DNA of 64,000 bases, from the NCBI GenBank assembly GCA_947504025.1, contig CANNFX010000001.1, forward strand, positions 1,215,501-1,279,500. The letters run 5' to 3'. Below are positions 51,684 through 60,964 of this stretch, piece by piece; the stretch's first letter is position 1, and every line of letters begins with the position of its first letter. The notes beneath the pieces were generated by a model, which did no database searches, had not been told where the DNA came from, and worked only from the letters and a program-made list of their open reading frames with translations. The translations under genes and the position numbers were made by a program. This stretch comes from an uncultured Sphingomonadaceae bacterium. Lineage in GTDB: Bacteria > Pseudomonadota > Alphaproteobacteria > Sphingomonadales > Sphingomonadaceae.

Positions 51684-52682
51684 TTAGAGGCCGTTATACT
51701 CGCGATACCAGGCGACAAATGCAGGTACACCGACTTTGATCGGCGTTGTTGGCTGATAGCCCAGATCGGAGTGAATTGCGTCGATATCAGCGTAGGTTTT
51801 CTCGACATCTCCAGCTTGCATCGGCAGCATTTCCATTTGCGCTTTCTTGCCGCATTCCGCCTCTAGGATTTCGATAACCTTCATCAAATGTTCGGAGCGA
51901 TGGTTGCCGATATTGTACAGCGCGTGAGGCTGTATGCTGCCTCCGGCCTTAGGTTCCCCATTGTCCGACGGCGGGCTGTCCAAGCAGGCGACCACGCCTG
52001 ACACGATGTCGTCCACATAGGTGAAATCACGGTACATATTGCCGCCGTTGAAGACAGGGATGGCCTCTCCGGCCAGGATCTTCTTGGTGAAAATCCACAT
52101 CATCATATCAGGGCGGCCCCACGGTCCGTAGACTGTAAAGAAACGCAGTCCCGTCAACGGCAAGCGGTAAAGGTTGGCATAGGTTTCGCTCATCAACTCG
52201 TCAGCCTTCTTCGTGGCCGCATAGAGCGACAACGGATGATCGACCCTGTCGTCGACGGAGAAGGGCAGTTTGGTGTTTCCACCGTAGACCGAGGAAGAGC
52301 TGGCGTAGACCATATGCTCGACCTCGCGGTGGCGGGCTACTTCTAGCATGTTGAGGTGGCCGACGAGGTTAGCCTGAACATATGCATGCGGATTCTCGAT
52401 CGAGTAGCGCACCCCGGCCTGCGCGCCGAGATGGACAATCCGGTCGAATTTCTCATCGGCCAGCACTGCGTTGAGCGCCGCCATATCCGAGAAATCGACC
52501 TTATGAAAAACGAACTTATCGCCGCATTCTTTCCGGAGCCGGTTCAGGCGATCCTGTTTTAATGAAACTGGATAATAATCGTTGAGATTGTCAATTCCGA
52601 CGACATCCGTGCCGCGCGCTGCAAGCCGGTGCGCAAGAGTTGAACCGATGAATCCGGCGGCGCCGGTAATGAGTACGCGCAT
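51684..52682 (-). CDS. UDP-glucuronate 4-epimerase-like SDR (CapI/LpsL type)
   Basis: Interconverts UDP-glucuronate and UDP-galacturonate, for capsule or LPS. 332 residues, extended SDR fold: VLITGAAGFIGSTLA at the start, HLGAQAGVRYSIENPHAY, SSSSVYGGN, the catalytic YAATKKADE (YxxxK) and GLRFFTVYGPWGRPDM, all LpsL/CapI-like. It sits just downstream of the tviB-like gene on the same strand (9 bases), so both make uronate or amino-uronate precursors. Confidence 0.9.
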   Translation of the reverse strand: MRVLITGAAGFIGSTLAHRLAARGTDVVGIDNLNDYYPVSLKQDRLNRLRKECGDKFVFHKVDFSDMAALNAVLADEKFDRIVHLGAQAGVRYSIENPHAYVQANLVGHLNMLEVARHREVEHMVYASSSSVYGGNTKLPFSVDDRVDHPLSLYAATKKADELMSETYANLYRLPLTGLRFFTVYGPWGRPDMMMWIFTKKILAGEAIPVFNGGNMYRDFTYVDDIVSGVVACLDSPPSDNGEPKAGGSIQPHALYNIGNHRSEHLMKVIEILEAECGKKAQMEMLPMQAGDVEKTYADIDAIHSDLGYQPTTPIKVGVPAFVAWYREYNGL

Positions 52683-52691
52683 AACAGTTCC

Positions 52692-53963
52692 TTATAGCGT
52701 CCAGTCAGCCGCGCCGCCCAGCGCACCTTTTAGATCGGCAAGAATCCCGCCGGGTTTGGTTAGGGCACGCAATTCCGCTGCGCCTAAATCGAGATAGGCT
52801 TGATGCGGCACTGCGAGTACCACCAGATCATAGCTGCGCTCGAGTGCTTCGCTTTCGAGCTCTAGCCCATATTCTCGCAGCGCTTCTTCGGGATCGGCAT
52901 ATGTGTCGTGAGGAGTAACCTCGTATCCTCGGTCTTTCAGCCCAGCTATCAGATCGGCCACCTTGCTATTGCGCAGGTCGGGCACGTTTTCTTTGAATGT
53001 CAGGCCGAGAACCAATGCGGTTTCGCCCTTTTCGCCGGATGCTTTATGTAGCCGTTCAGCAACCCAATCGGCCATCGCATCATTAACATCACGGCCTGCC
53101 AGAATGACCTTTGGGTCATGGCCAAGCGCTTCTGCGCGGTGGGAGAGATAATAGGGATCAACTCCGATGCAGTGCCCGCCAACCAGGCCCGGAGCGAAGG
53201 GTAGAAAATTCCACTTCGTTCTAGCGGCTTCGAGGACATCCCAAGTAGACAAGTCCATCCGACCAAATATCTGCGCGATCTCGTTCATAAATGCGATATT
53301 GATATCGCGCTGGGCATTTTCGATGACCTTGGCAGCTTCGGCGGCACGGATTGAAGCCGCGCGAAAAACGCCGCCGCTGGTGATCGCATTGTAGAGATTG
53401 GCGACATCCTCGAGGACGGCGGGCGTTTGCCCGGAAACGACCTTAGTGATCTTGTCGATTGTGTGTTCGCGGTCACCGGGATTTATGCGTTCGGGGCTAT
53501 AGGCCAAAAAGAAATCTTTGCCGCAGGATAGGCCGGACACGTCCTCTAGGATTGGACCGCAAATTTCTTCCGTAACGCCGGGATAGACAGTGCTTTCATA
53601 GATCACGACCGGCCGGCGGCCATCGGCAATTGCACCGGCCAGCATTTTGCCAACTGTGCGTGAAGCAGCTTCCACGATCGACAGATCTGGGCGTTTGGCA
53701 CCATCAATTGGTGTCGGCACGGTCACGATATAGAAGTCGGATGGTGGACAATCCGATTCGTCGTCCGTCAGCAGCAAGGTGCTTTCCACCAACCTGTCTT
53801 TGGTAATTTCATCCGTACGGTCGTGCCCGCCGCGCAATTCCGCGATCCGGCTACGATCAACGTCGAAACCCGTTGTCTGGAACTTTTGTGCCATAACTAC
53901 TGCGAGCGGTAGCCCAACATAGCCCAGCCCGATGATTGTGACGCGCATATTCGCGGAATTCAT
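52692..53963 (-). CDS. tviB: UDP-N-acetylhexosamine dehydrogenase (TviB/WbpO-type)
   Basis: NAD-dependent oxidation of the C6 of a UDP-N-acetylhexosamine to the uronate, for Vi-type or O-antigen units. 423 residues. IIGLGYVGLPLAVVMAQ opens the Rossmann domain, YESTVYPGVTEEICGPILE and FFLAYSPERINPGDREH follow the TviB/WbpO line, and VGGHCIGVDPYYL is the catalytic cysteine loop. Start ATG 53963 or 53948 (five codons on). It is distinct from the WecC-type enzyme at 58510, so two nucleotide-sugar dehydrogenases with different substrates are present. Confidence 0.9.
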   Translation of the reverse strand: MNSANMRVTIIGLGYVGLPLAVVMAQKFQTTGFDVDRSRIAELRGGHDRTDEITKDRLVESTLLLTDDESDCPPSDFYIVTVPTPIDGAKRPDLSIVEAASRTVGKMLAGAIADGRRPVVIYESTVYPGVTEEICGPILEDVSGLSCGKDFFLAYSPERINPGDREHTIDKITKVVSGQTPAVLEDVANLYNAITSGGVFRAASIRAAEAAKVIENAQRDINIAFMNEIAQIFGRMDLSTWDVLEAARTKWNFLPFAPGLVGGHCIGVDPYYLSHRAEALGHDPKVILAGRDVNDAMADWVAERLHKASGEKGETALVLGLTFKENVPDLRNSKVADLIAGLKDRGYEVTPHDTYADPEEALREYGLELESEALERSYDLVVLAVPHQAYLDLGAAELRALTKPGGILADLKGALGGAADWTL

Positions 53964-54237
53964 TGTGGTTCAATCCTTCGGTGGGTGTGACATATCGCCC
54001 GCCCGCTACAAACTCTGACTGATCGCTGGTGTTGCAGATGAGTCCTTTAGGCTGCCTAATAACGACTATTCTTCGCTACGCCACTATTGAACCCATTATT
54101 GAATCGGGCGGAAGGCGGTGTCATCGGCCGACAGGAATTTCGATTAATTGGCCCGCTTCGGTGCGGTTTTATGACTCAGCTAGCGTTAAGCAGTTCCAGC
54201 ATATATGCTGGTGACGATAGAAAAGGTCAGTACGCTC

Positions 54238-55575
54238 ATGAAATTTGCCGCTCTCGCACGTTCTGCCGCTCTGGTTACAGCCGTCGCATTGATCCCAGCC
54301 ACCACGGCTGGTTTCGCGCAGGTCGACGGCAGAGCAGGGCCCGAATTTGCCAAATTATTTGCTACATATCAGCGAGTTAAGGCAAGTTATGTTGAGCCGG
54401 TCGATGACGAGAAACTAATCCGCGGCGCGATTGATGGGATGCTGGCATCGCTCGATCCGCATTCCACATTTCTAGACGGCTCCGATCTCCAAAGAATGGA
54501 GACGTTGATTGATGGCAATTATTCGGGGCTTGGGCTTTCGGTCATCATGGATGATGGCGCGGTGAAAATCATCTCGCCTTTTCGCGGTAGCCCTGCAGAT
54601 AAGGCGGGTATCAAGGCTGGCGATTACATTACGCATCTCGATGGACGCCTGATTTATGGCGGCGATTTGGATGATGCAGTGAAGGAAATGCGCGGACAAG
54701 CTGGCACTAGCATTCGCCTGACCGTTTTCCGCCCGGGCCGTGATGAACCATTTGATGTGTCTGTTACGCGCGGTGTGATCGAGCTTGAGCCAGTTACGCA
54801 TGAGCTGGCGAGCGGCAATATCGGCGTCATTTCCGTGAATGAATTTTCGCGCGACGTTGGCCGTGATGTTTATGAGGCCTGGACTGATCTGCAGCGCGAG
54901 GCTGCTGGCCGTATGAACGGGTTGGTGCTCGATTTACGCCGCAACCCTGGCGGCTCGCTCGACGAAGCTGTGGCGTTGTCTGATCTCTTTTTGGATGAGG
55001 GGCGGATCGTTTCCCAGCGCGGACGCGTGAAGAGTGAAAACATCTATTACGAAGCTGAGACGATGTTCCGCGGTGATATTGCAGAAGGCACTCCGATCAT
55101 TGTGTTGATCGATGCAGGTTCTGCATCAGCATCAGAAATTGTTGCCGGCGCCCTGCAGGATCAGCGCCGCGCGCTGGTGATGGGCGAGCGCAGCTTCGGC
55201 AAGGGCAGCGTACAAACATTGCTACCGATCTCGCGTAATAGCGCACTGAAGCTGACCACGGCGCGCTACTTCACGCCGTCGGGCCGTTCGGTGCAGGAAG
55301 GCGGTATCAGTCCTGATATTAAGGTTCCGCAGCTGTCTGATCCCGATGCAGCCAAGCGCGCCAAATATGCGATGCGTGAGAGTGATCTTCGCGGCCATCT
55401 CGTCAACGAACTGGGTATCGAAGATAAGGAGTTGGAGAAGGACAAGGCAACAGATCCGCGCTTCACTCAGACGTCAGAAGAACTGAAGGAGCAGGGCATC
55501 GAAGATTTCCAGCTGCATTACGCGCTGAAAACTCTGCGCCGCACTGGCAGTGCCGCTGTCGCTTCTGCCAAGTAA
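54238..55575 (+). CDS. ctpA: S41 family C-terminal processing protease (CtpA type)
   Basis: Serine/lysine protease acting on exported proteins. 445 residues. Signal peptide about 1-26 (TAGFAQ), a PDZ domain (GLGLSVIMDDGAVKIISPFRGSPADKAGIKAGDYI), and the S41 core with NPGGSLDEAVALSDLF, catalytic serine in DAGSASASEIVAGALQDQ and lysine in ERSFGKGSVQTLLPI. The start ATG 54238 begins the signal peptide. The preceding gap (53964-54237) shows no gene or clear site. dsbB follows after six bases. Confidence 0.94.
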   Translation: MKFAALARSAALVTAVALIPATTAGFAQVDGRAGPEFAKLFATYQRVKASYVEPVDDEKLIRGAIDGMLASLDPHSTFLDGSDLQRMETLIDGNYSGLGLSVIMDDGAVKIISPFRGSPADKAGIKAGDYITHLDGRLIYGGDLDDAVKEMRGQAGTSIRLTVFRPGRDEPFDVSVTRGVIELEPVTHELASGNIGVISVNEFSRDVGRDVYEAWTDLQREAAGRMNGLVLDLRRNPGGSLDEAVALSDLFLDEGRIVSQRGRVKSENIYYEAETMFRGDIAEGTPIIVLIDAGSASASEIVAGALQDQRRALVMGERSFGKGSVQTLLPISRNSALKLTTARYFTPSGRSVQEGGISPDIKVPQLSDPDAAKRAKYAMRESDLRGHLVNELGIEDKELEKDKATDPRFTQTSEELKEQGIEDFQLHYALKTLRRTGSAAVASAK

Positions 55576-55581
55576 GCGGAT

Positions 55582-56049
55582 ATGTCCGGCAGTTCTTCGT
55601 TGAAGTTGGCGCAACGTATCGCGCTCGGCGTTCCCGTGCTGTTGCTAGCCGGCGCATATCTCTCTCAGTATGGTTTCGGACTTTATCCATGTGAAATGTG
55701 CTGGTGGCAGCGGTGGCCCCATTTTGCTGCCGCCGTGCTGGCTTTTGTCGGGACAGTGGCTGTTTCAAAGCGAATGTGGATCACCTTGGCTGCGATTGCT
55801 ATTCTGATTTCCGGTTTAATCGGCGGCTTTCATGCCGGCGTCGAATATGGTTGGTGGGAAGGCATTACCGGATGCACCAACGCCGTGCCTGAAGGCGCAA
55901 ATGCACTTGATGCTATTATCAGCGCACCATTGGTTCGCTGTGACCGGGCGCCATGGGACCTTTTGGGCGTTTCGCTGGCAGGCTGGAACTTCATCGTCTC
56001 AACCGGCAGTGCTATTGCTATATTTGTCCTCCTTGGGAAAAGTAAATGA
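55582..56049 (+). CDS. dsbB: Disulphide bond formation protein DsbB
   Basis: Inner-membrane quinone reductase that re-oxidises DsbA. 155 residues with four membrane segments. The first cysteine pair is CEMC (residues 37-40) in YPCEMCWWQRWPH; the second pair is in ITGCTNAVPEG and PLVRCDRAPW. It is immediately downstream of ctpA and overlaps the coq7 gene by ATGA. Confidence 0.92.
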   Translation: MSGSSSLKLAQRIALGVPVLLLAGAYLSQYGFGLYPCEMCWWQRWPHFAAAVLAFVGTVAVSKRMWITLAAIAILISGLIGGFHAGVEYGWWEGITGCTNAVPEGANALDAIISAPLVRCDRAPWDLLGVSLAGWNFIVSTGSAIAIFVLLGKSK

Positions 56050-56579
56050 CTGATCAGAACCGGAAAGCAGCCATTGGTAGAATGATTCGCGTGGATCAGG
56101 CCGGTGAGTTCGGCGCAACGCGGATTTACGCCGGTCAGCTTGCGGTTATGGGTACGCGCGGGCCTAACTCGCAGGAAATCGAAGGGATGGCCGCCCAGGA
56201 GGCGGTTCATCAGGAAAAGTTCGATGCGCTCATGGCGCGGCGCGGCGTTCGCCCGACTGCTTTACAGCCATTTTGGTCGGTCGCTGGCTATGCGCTGGGG
56301 GCGGCGACGGCGCTGATCGGTCCAAAGGCAGCTATGGCTTGTACCGCTGCGGTCGAAACCGAAATCGATCTGCATTACTCGGATCAACTCGAAGAGCTTG
56401 AAGCCACCAATGAAGATCCTGAACTCGCGGGTATGATCGCAGAATTCCGTGAGGACGAGCGTGAACACCATGCCGCAGCAATTGCTGCCGGGGCGGAACA
56501 AGCGCCAGCATATCCGTTGCTGTCGGGCCTGATTCGTGCCGGTTGCCGAGTGGCGATCAAGGTTTCTGAGCGAATTTGA
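56046..56579 (+). CDS. coq7: Demethoxyubiquinone hydroxylase (COQ7)
   Basis: Di-iron monooxygenase of ubiquinone synthesis. 177 residues. The metal ligands follow the family pattern: a glutamate in RVDQAGEFGATRIYAGQL, ExxH in EAVHQEKFD, a glutamate in AVETEIDLHYSDQLEEL and ExxH in EFREDEREHHAAAIAAG. The gene overlaps dsbB by four bases. Confidence 0.95.
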   Translation: MTDQNRKAAIGRMIRVDQAGEFGATRIYAGQLAVMGTRGPNSQEIEGMAAQEAVHQEKFDALMARRGVRPTALQPFWSVAGYALGAATALIGPKAAMACTAAVETEIDLHYSDQLEELEATNEDPELAGMIAEFREDEREHHAAAIAAGAEQAPAYPLLSGLIRAGCRVAIKVSERI

Positions 56580-56644
56580 TCGCTTCAGTCTATATTCAGC
56601 GCGAAAAGCGCTAACAAAATACCAGTTTGACCATGAGGCCCGAT

Positions 56645-57253
56645 ATGTACCGCTCGATTTCCGCCGCTATTCTTGCCGCTTCCACCATTGCCTGCTCTGT
56701 TGTTGGCTCTTCGGCTGCATATGCTCAGGATGAGGATTATTCGGTCAATCAGTTAGTCGTCTATGGCGATCAGGAATGCCCCCAATCGACCGATACGATG
56801 GTTACCATCTGTGTGCGGATGGAAGACCAGTACCGCATTCCTTCGAACCTGCGTCAAAGCAGTGATCCGGCGAACAAGCCCTGGGCCGAACGTGTGCAGG
56901 CATTTGAAATGCTTACCGCCACCGGCATCATGTCATGCTCACCCGTTGGTTCGGGCGGCGAAACAGGCTGTACGCAGGCAATGATCCAGCAGGCATATGG
57001 CGAGAAAGCGACAGCTGACAGTGTGCGCTTTGGACAGCTGATCGAAGAGGCTCGTGCCGAACGACTTGAAACCATCGATCAGGAAGCTGAAGAAACGCAG
57101 CGCCGTGTCGAATCGCTCGAGCGCCAATATATGGAGCGGCTGGAGCGTGAGCGCGCAGGGACTCTACCCGGTGAAGAATCTGAAACACCGCCTGCCATTG
57201 TGCCTGTTGCGGATCCAGCCCCGATTGCGGACGAAGACACCCCAGAAAGCTAG
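56645..57253 (+). CDS. Secreted protein of unknown function with coiled-coil tail
   Basis: 202 residues. Signal peptide about 1-29 (SAAYAQ). The mature part has VVYGDQECPQSTDTMVTICVRM with paired cysteines and more cysteines in GIMSCSPVGSGGETGCTQAM. A charged helix (RAERLETIDQEAEETQRRVE) follows, then an acidic Pro/Ala-rich end. ATG 56645 is preferred because GAGG sits a few bases upstream; ATG 56627 and 56633 are alternatives. No family recognised. It lies 46 bases before wecB. Confidence 0.72.
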   Translation: MYRSISAAILAASTIACSVVGSSAAYAQDEDYSVNQLVVYGDQECPQSTDTMVTICVRMEDQYRIPSNLRQSSDPANKPWAERVQAFEMLTATGIMSCSPVGSGGETGCTQAMIQQAYGEKATADSVRFGQLIEEARAERLETIDQEAEETQRRVESLERQYMERLERERAGTLPGEESETPPAIVPVADPAPIADEDTPES

Positions 57254-57264
57254 TCAGAGCAAAC

Positions 57265-57295
57265 GCGGCCTTAACCACCCTATGCTAAGGGCCGC
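57265..57295 (+). promoter_or_regulatory. Hairpin that can mask the wecB ribosome-binding site
   Basis: GCGGCCTTA (57265-57273) pairs with TAAGGGCCGC (57286-57295) with one bulged C and a 12-base loop. The right arm contains AAGGG, the likely Shine-Dalgarno sequence of wecB, and ends three bases before its ATG. No T run follows, so a terminator is less likely than a translational control element. Confidence 0.5.
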
Positions 57296-57298
57296 CTT

Positions 57299-58420
57299 AT
57301 GACCTTGCGAAAGATACTCACCATTTTCGGGACACGTCCCGAAGCCATCAAATTGTTCCCATTGGCGCATACGTTGGAAGCGGACGACAGGTTCGTTTCG
57401 CGCATCTGCGTTTCGGCGCAGCACCGCGATATTCTTGACCAGGTTCTGGAGATTGCGAGTGTCGTGCCTGATCACGATCTCGATCTTATGCGCCCGGATC
57501 AAACGCTCGATGGCCTTACTGCTGCGCTGCTGACTGGCCTTGGCAAGGTTATGGACGAAGAAAAGCCCGATTGGGTGGTTGTGCAAGGCGATACTGCCAC
57601 CGCTATGTCTGGCGCTTTGGCCGCATATTACCGCCAGATCCCAGTCTGCCATGTCGAGGCAGGGCTTCGCAGTGGAAATATCTATCATCCATGGCCCGAA
57701 GAGGTGAACCGCAAGGTTATTGGCACAATTGCCAAACTGCATTGCGCACCGACCGAAACATCAGCCGCTGCTTTGACGGCCGAGAATGTCGATCCCGCGA
57801 CTGTCCATGTGACAGGCAATACAGTCATCGATGCACTGCAGTGGGTGACCAAGCGCATAGGAGATGAGCCTTCGCTGGCCACCGGCCTCGCTGATATCGA
57901 AGCACGCTTTGCGGGCAAGCGTATCGTCGGTGTGACAAGCCACCGGCGCGAGAATTTTGGTGGTGGGTTGGAAGCGATTGCTGATGCTGTCCGCCGTCTT
58001 GCCGCGCGCGATGATATTGCACTGGTCTTCCCAGTGCACCCCAATCCCAATGTGCGGGCTGTAATGAATAGCGCGCTCGATGGACTCGACAATGTCGCGC
58101 TGATCGAACCACTCGATTACCCGCATTTTGCCCGGCTGTTGGATATCAGCACGCTGATGCTGACAGATAGCGGCGGCGTGCAGGAAGAGGCTCCGGCGCT
58201 CGGTAAGCCCGTTTTGGTAATGCGCGAGACCACCGAACGGCCTGAAGGCATCGAAGCTGGCACTGCGAAGCTCGTTGGAACAGATGCTGATGTCATTGTT
58301 TCCGCGGCAAATCACCTGCTCGACGATAATGCGGCTTATTCGGCGATGGCGCGTGCTCATAACCCGTTTGGCGATGGAAATTCGTCGTCGCGGATCGCGG
58401 ATTTGCTCGCTTCCGGCTGA
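57299..58420 (+). CDS. wecB: UDP-N-acetylglucosamine 2-epimerase (non-hydrolysing)
   Basis: Converts UDP-GlcNAc to UDP-ManNAc. 373 residues. ILTIFGTRPEAIKLFPLAH is the opening, VQGDTATAMSGALAAYYRQIPVCHVEAGLRSGN carries the UDP-binding and active-site His/Glu, and VTSHRRENFG and DSGGVQEEAPALGKPVLVMRETTERPEG complete the family pattern. wecC follows, so the pair should make UDP-ManNAcA. Translation may depend on the hairpin before it. Confidence 0.96.
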   Translation: MTLRKILTIFGTRPEAIKLFPLAHTLEADDRFVSRICVSAQHRDILDQVLEIASVVPDHDLDLMRPDQTLDGLTAALLTGLGKVMDEEKPDWVVVQGDTATAMSGALAAYYRQIPVCHVEAGLRSGNIYHPWPEEVNRKVIGTIAKLHCAPTETSAAALTAENVDPATVHVTGNTVIDALQWVTKRIGDEPSLATGLADIEARFAGKRIVGVTSHRRENFGGGLEAIADAVRRLAARDDIALVFPVHPNPNVRAVMNSALDGLDNVALIEPLDYPHFARLLDISTLMLTDSGGVQEEAPALGKPVLVMRETTERPEGIEAGTAKLVGTDADVIVSAANHLLDDNAAYSAMARAHNPFGDGNSSSRIADLLASG

Positions 58421-58509
58421 TTTTCGGCGAATTACTACCTATCGTTACCGCTATATTTACCGCTCCCTGCCAAGACCCGTCGTGAAACTTACGCGAAAGA
58501 AGGTCTGCC

Positions 58510-59814
58510 ATGCGCGGCGAAGCATTGATTGAAACCTGTGTTGTTGGTTTGGGCTATATTGGCCTGCCGACGGCTGCCGTCATCGCCCGGGCGGGTGTAC
58601 GAGTGCACGGCGTCGATGTGACGCAGAGCGTGGTCGACACGATCAACCGCGGCGAAATCCATATCGAAGAAGCTGATCTGGACGGGTTGGTCCATGCCGT
58701 GGTTCAACGCGGTATGCTGACGGCGACCACACAGGTGCGTCCTGCGGATGTGTTTGTTATCGCCGTGCCAACGCCTTTCGAGAAAGACGGTAATCATACA
58801 CCGGACGATTCCTACGTCCTTAGCGCTGCAACCGAAGTTGCCGGCGTACTAAAGGTTGGCGACACGATCATTCTCGAATCGACCTCGCCTGTCGGAACGA
58901 CCGAAAAGATGCGCGATCTGATCGCCGGCCTTCGCCCAGACTTGAAGATGCCTGGCATCGCCGGGGAAACACCTGATGTCTCGATCGCATATTGCCCCGA
59001 ACGCGTGCTGCCGGGTCATATTATCGAAGAGCTTACCAACAATGACCGCTCAATAGGCGGAATTACCCCGCGTTGCGCTCGAAAGGCGCTGGCATTCTAC
59101 AAACGCTTCGTGCGCGGCACCTGTGTGGTGACCGATGCGCGTTCGGCAGAAATGACCAAGTTGGTCGAGAACGCTTACCGCGACACCAACATCGCTTTTG
59201 CCAACGAATTGTCGATGATTGCCGATGAAACCGGTCTTGATGTCTGGGAAGTCATCAAGCTCGCCAATCGTCATCCGCGAGTAAATATCCTTCAACCTGG
59301 GCCGGGTGTGGGCGGACACTGCATCGCGGTTGATCCGTGGTTCATCGTCCACGGTGCTCCCGACACGTCACGTATGATCCGCACGGCCCGTGAAGTGAAT
59401 GATGCCAAGATGCATCATGTTATCGCCCGTGCAATCGAGCTTATCGAAAGCAATCCCGGCGTACCGGTCGCTTGCCTGGGGCTCGCCTTCAAAGCGAATA
59501 TCGACGATTTCCGCGAGAGTCCGGCACGTTTTGTTGCAGCTAGCTTGGCGCGCAAGTTCGGCGACCGGATCAATGTTGTCGAACCCTATGCGCAGGAACT
59601 GCCGCGTGAATTTGATGACACGGGAGCAACGCTCGTCGATGTCGATACTGCGTTGGAAAATTGCGGCATCATGATTGTTCTTGTGGATCACGACGTATTC
59701 CGCGTGATCCCGGCTGAAGAGCGCAGTCATATTATCGCCTATGACACGCGCGGCATTTGGCCCGACCAGCCTGCGGCCAAGACCGGAAAAGGCAATTTGC
59801 GCCTCGCTGGCTGA
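58510..59814 (+). CDS. wecC: UDP-N-acetyl-D-mannosamine dehydrogenase
   Basis: Oxidises UDP-ManNAc to UDP-ManNAcA with two NAD. 434 residues. CVVGLGYIGLPTAAVIARAG, VIAVPTPFEKDGNHTPD, ESTSPVGTTEKMRD, YCPERVLPGHIIEEL and GGHCIAVDPWFIV (catalytic cysteine) follow the WecC line rather than the Ugd or TviB line. The leader (58421-58509) includes AGACC/GGTCT arms (58473-58477, 58502-58506) that reach the AAGG before ATG 58510, a weaker version of the hairpin before wecB. Confidence 0.95.
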   Translation: MRGEALIETCVVGLGYIGLPTAAVIARAGVRVHGVDVTQSVVDTINRGEIHIEEADLDGLVHAVVQRGMLTATTQVRPADVFVIAVPTPFEKDGNHTPDDSYVLSAATEVAGVLKVGDTIILESTSPVGTTEKMRDLIAGLRPDLKMPGIAGETPDVSIAYCPERVLPGHIIEELTNNDRSIGGITPRCARKALAFYKRFVRGTCVVTDARSAEMTKLVENAYRDTNIAFANELSMIADETGLDVWEVIKLANRHPRVNILQPGPGVGGHCIAVDPWFIVHGAPDTSRMIRTAREVNDAKMHHVIARAIELIESNPGVPVACLGLAFKANIDDFRESPARFVAASLARKFGDRINVVEPYAQELPREFDDTGATLVDVDTALENCGIMIVLVDHDVFRVIPAEERSHIIAYDTRGIWPDQPAAKTGKGNLRLAG

Positions 59815-59941
59815 TCTGCTCGGCCGTGCATGTCGTGGTTGCAGCAACACACATCTTGTCAAACTTGGCTTTGCATCGAGCGCGCGCAGGCGGTAACGCC
59901 CTGTCGCACTCTCACTGCTTGCGGATTGGCTCGGAAATTTA

Positions 59942-60964
59942 ATGGCTCTCGACAAAGTTTTGATCACCGGCGGTACCGGTTCTTTCGGGAAAACGATGCT
60001 GAGGGGCCTGCTCGACAGCGGGATTTCTGAAGTTCGCGTTTTAAGCCGGGATGAAGAGAAGCAAGATGCGCTCAGATCGCAGCTCGCTGATTCCCGCGTG
60101 CGTTTCTATGTCGGCGATGTGCGCGAACGTGACAGCGTCGATAGGGCGACGAACGGCGTGGATGCGGTATTTCATGCCGCGGCACTGAAGCAGGTGCCTA
60201 GTTGCGAATTCTTTCCACTAGAGGCTGTGCGAACGAATATTCTTGGCTCGGAAAACGTCATTCGCTCGGCGATTCAACATGATGTCCGCCGCTTGGTCTG
60301 CCTTTCTACCGACAAAGCGGTCTTGCCGATCAATGCGATGGGCATGTCGAAAGCTATGATGGAAAAGCTCGTGCAAAGCCGCGCCCGCGAGATTGGACCT
60401 GATGCAAATACGATCCTGTCGAGCGTTCGTTATGGCAATGTAATGTATTCCAGGGGCAGCGTGATTCCCCTGTTTATCAAACAGATAAAGGCTGGAGAGC
60501 CGATCACCATTACCGAACCGGAAATGACCCGCTTCCTGATGCCGCTGCGTGACAGTGTTTCTCTGGTGCTGTTTGCGCTCGAACATTCACGTCAGGGCGA
60601 TCTATTTATTCGCAAAGCACCGGCAGCCACCATCGGTGATCTGGTAACGGCATTGACCGAATTGTTCGAAGTGCCTGCGCATGAAGTGAAGACGATCGGT
60701 TGGCGTCACGCCGAGAAGCTCTTCGAAACTCTGGCCACCCAGCAAGAACTGGAGAGCGCCGAGGACATGGGCGATTATTGGCGGCTGCAGGTCGACGACC
60801 GCGATCTCAACTACAACGCCTATTTCAGTGAAGGGAACGAGACGTCGCCCCCAAGCGAGGACTTCCACTCGCACAATACCGAACGGTTGAGTGTCGAGGG
60901 CGTAAAGAAACTGCTGCTTTCATTGCCAGAAGTACAGGCTGAATTGGCGAGCTGGCAGGCATGA
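59942..60964 (+). CDS. capE: UDP-GlcNAc 4,6-dehydratase / 5-epimerase (CapE/FnlA)
   Basis: First step of UDP-N-acetyl-L-fucosamine synthesis from UDP-GlcNAc. 340 residues. VLITGGTGSFGKTM is the nucleotide loop, HAAALKQVPSCEFFPLEAVRTN is shared with CapE/FlaA1, and LSTDKAVLPINAMGMSK contains the M-x3-K pair (residues 133-137) that replaces the usual Tyr-x3-Lys in CapE/FnlA enzymes. The C-terminal YNAYFSEG segment is also CapE-like. capF overlaps its end by ATGA. Confidence 0.93.
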   Translation: MALDKVLITGGTGSFGKTMLRGLLDSGISEVRVLSRDEEKQDALRSQLADSRVRFYVGDVRERDSVDRATNGVDAVFHAAALKQVPSCEFFPLEAVRTNILGSENVIRSAIQHDVRRLVCLSTDKAVLPINAMGMSKAMMEKLVQSRAREIGPDANTILSSVRYGNVMYSRGSVIPLFIKQIKAGEPITITEPEMTRFLMPLRDSVSLVLFALEHSRQGDLFIRKAPAATIGDLVTALTELFEVPAHEVKTIGWRHAEKLFETLATQQELESAEDMGDYWRLQVDDRDLNYNAYFSEGNETSPPSEDFHSHNTERLSVEGVKKLLLSLPEVQAELASWQA

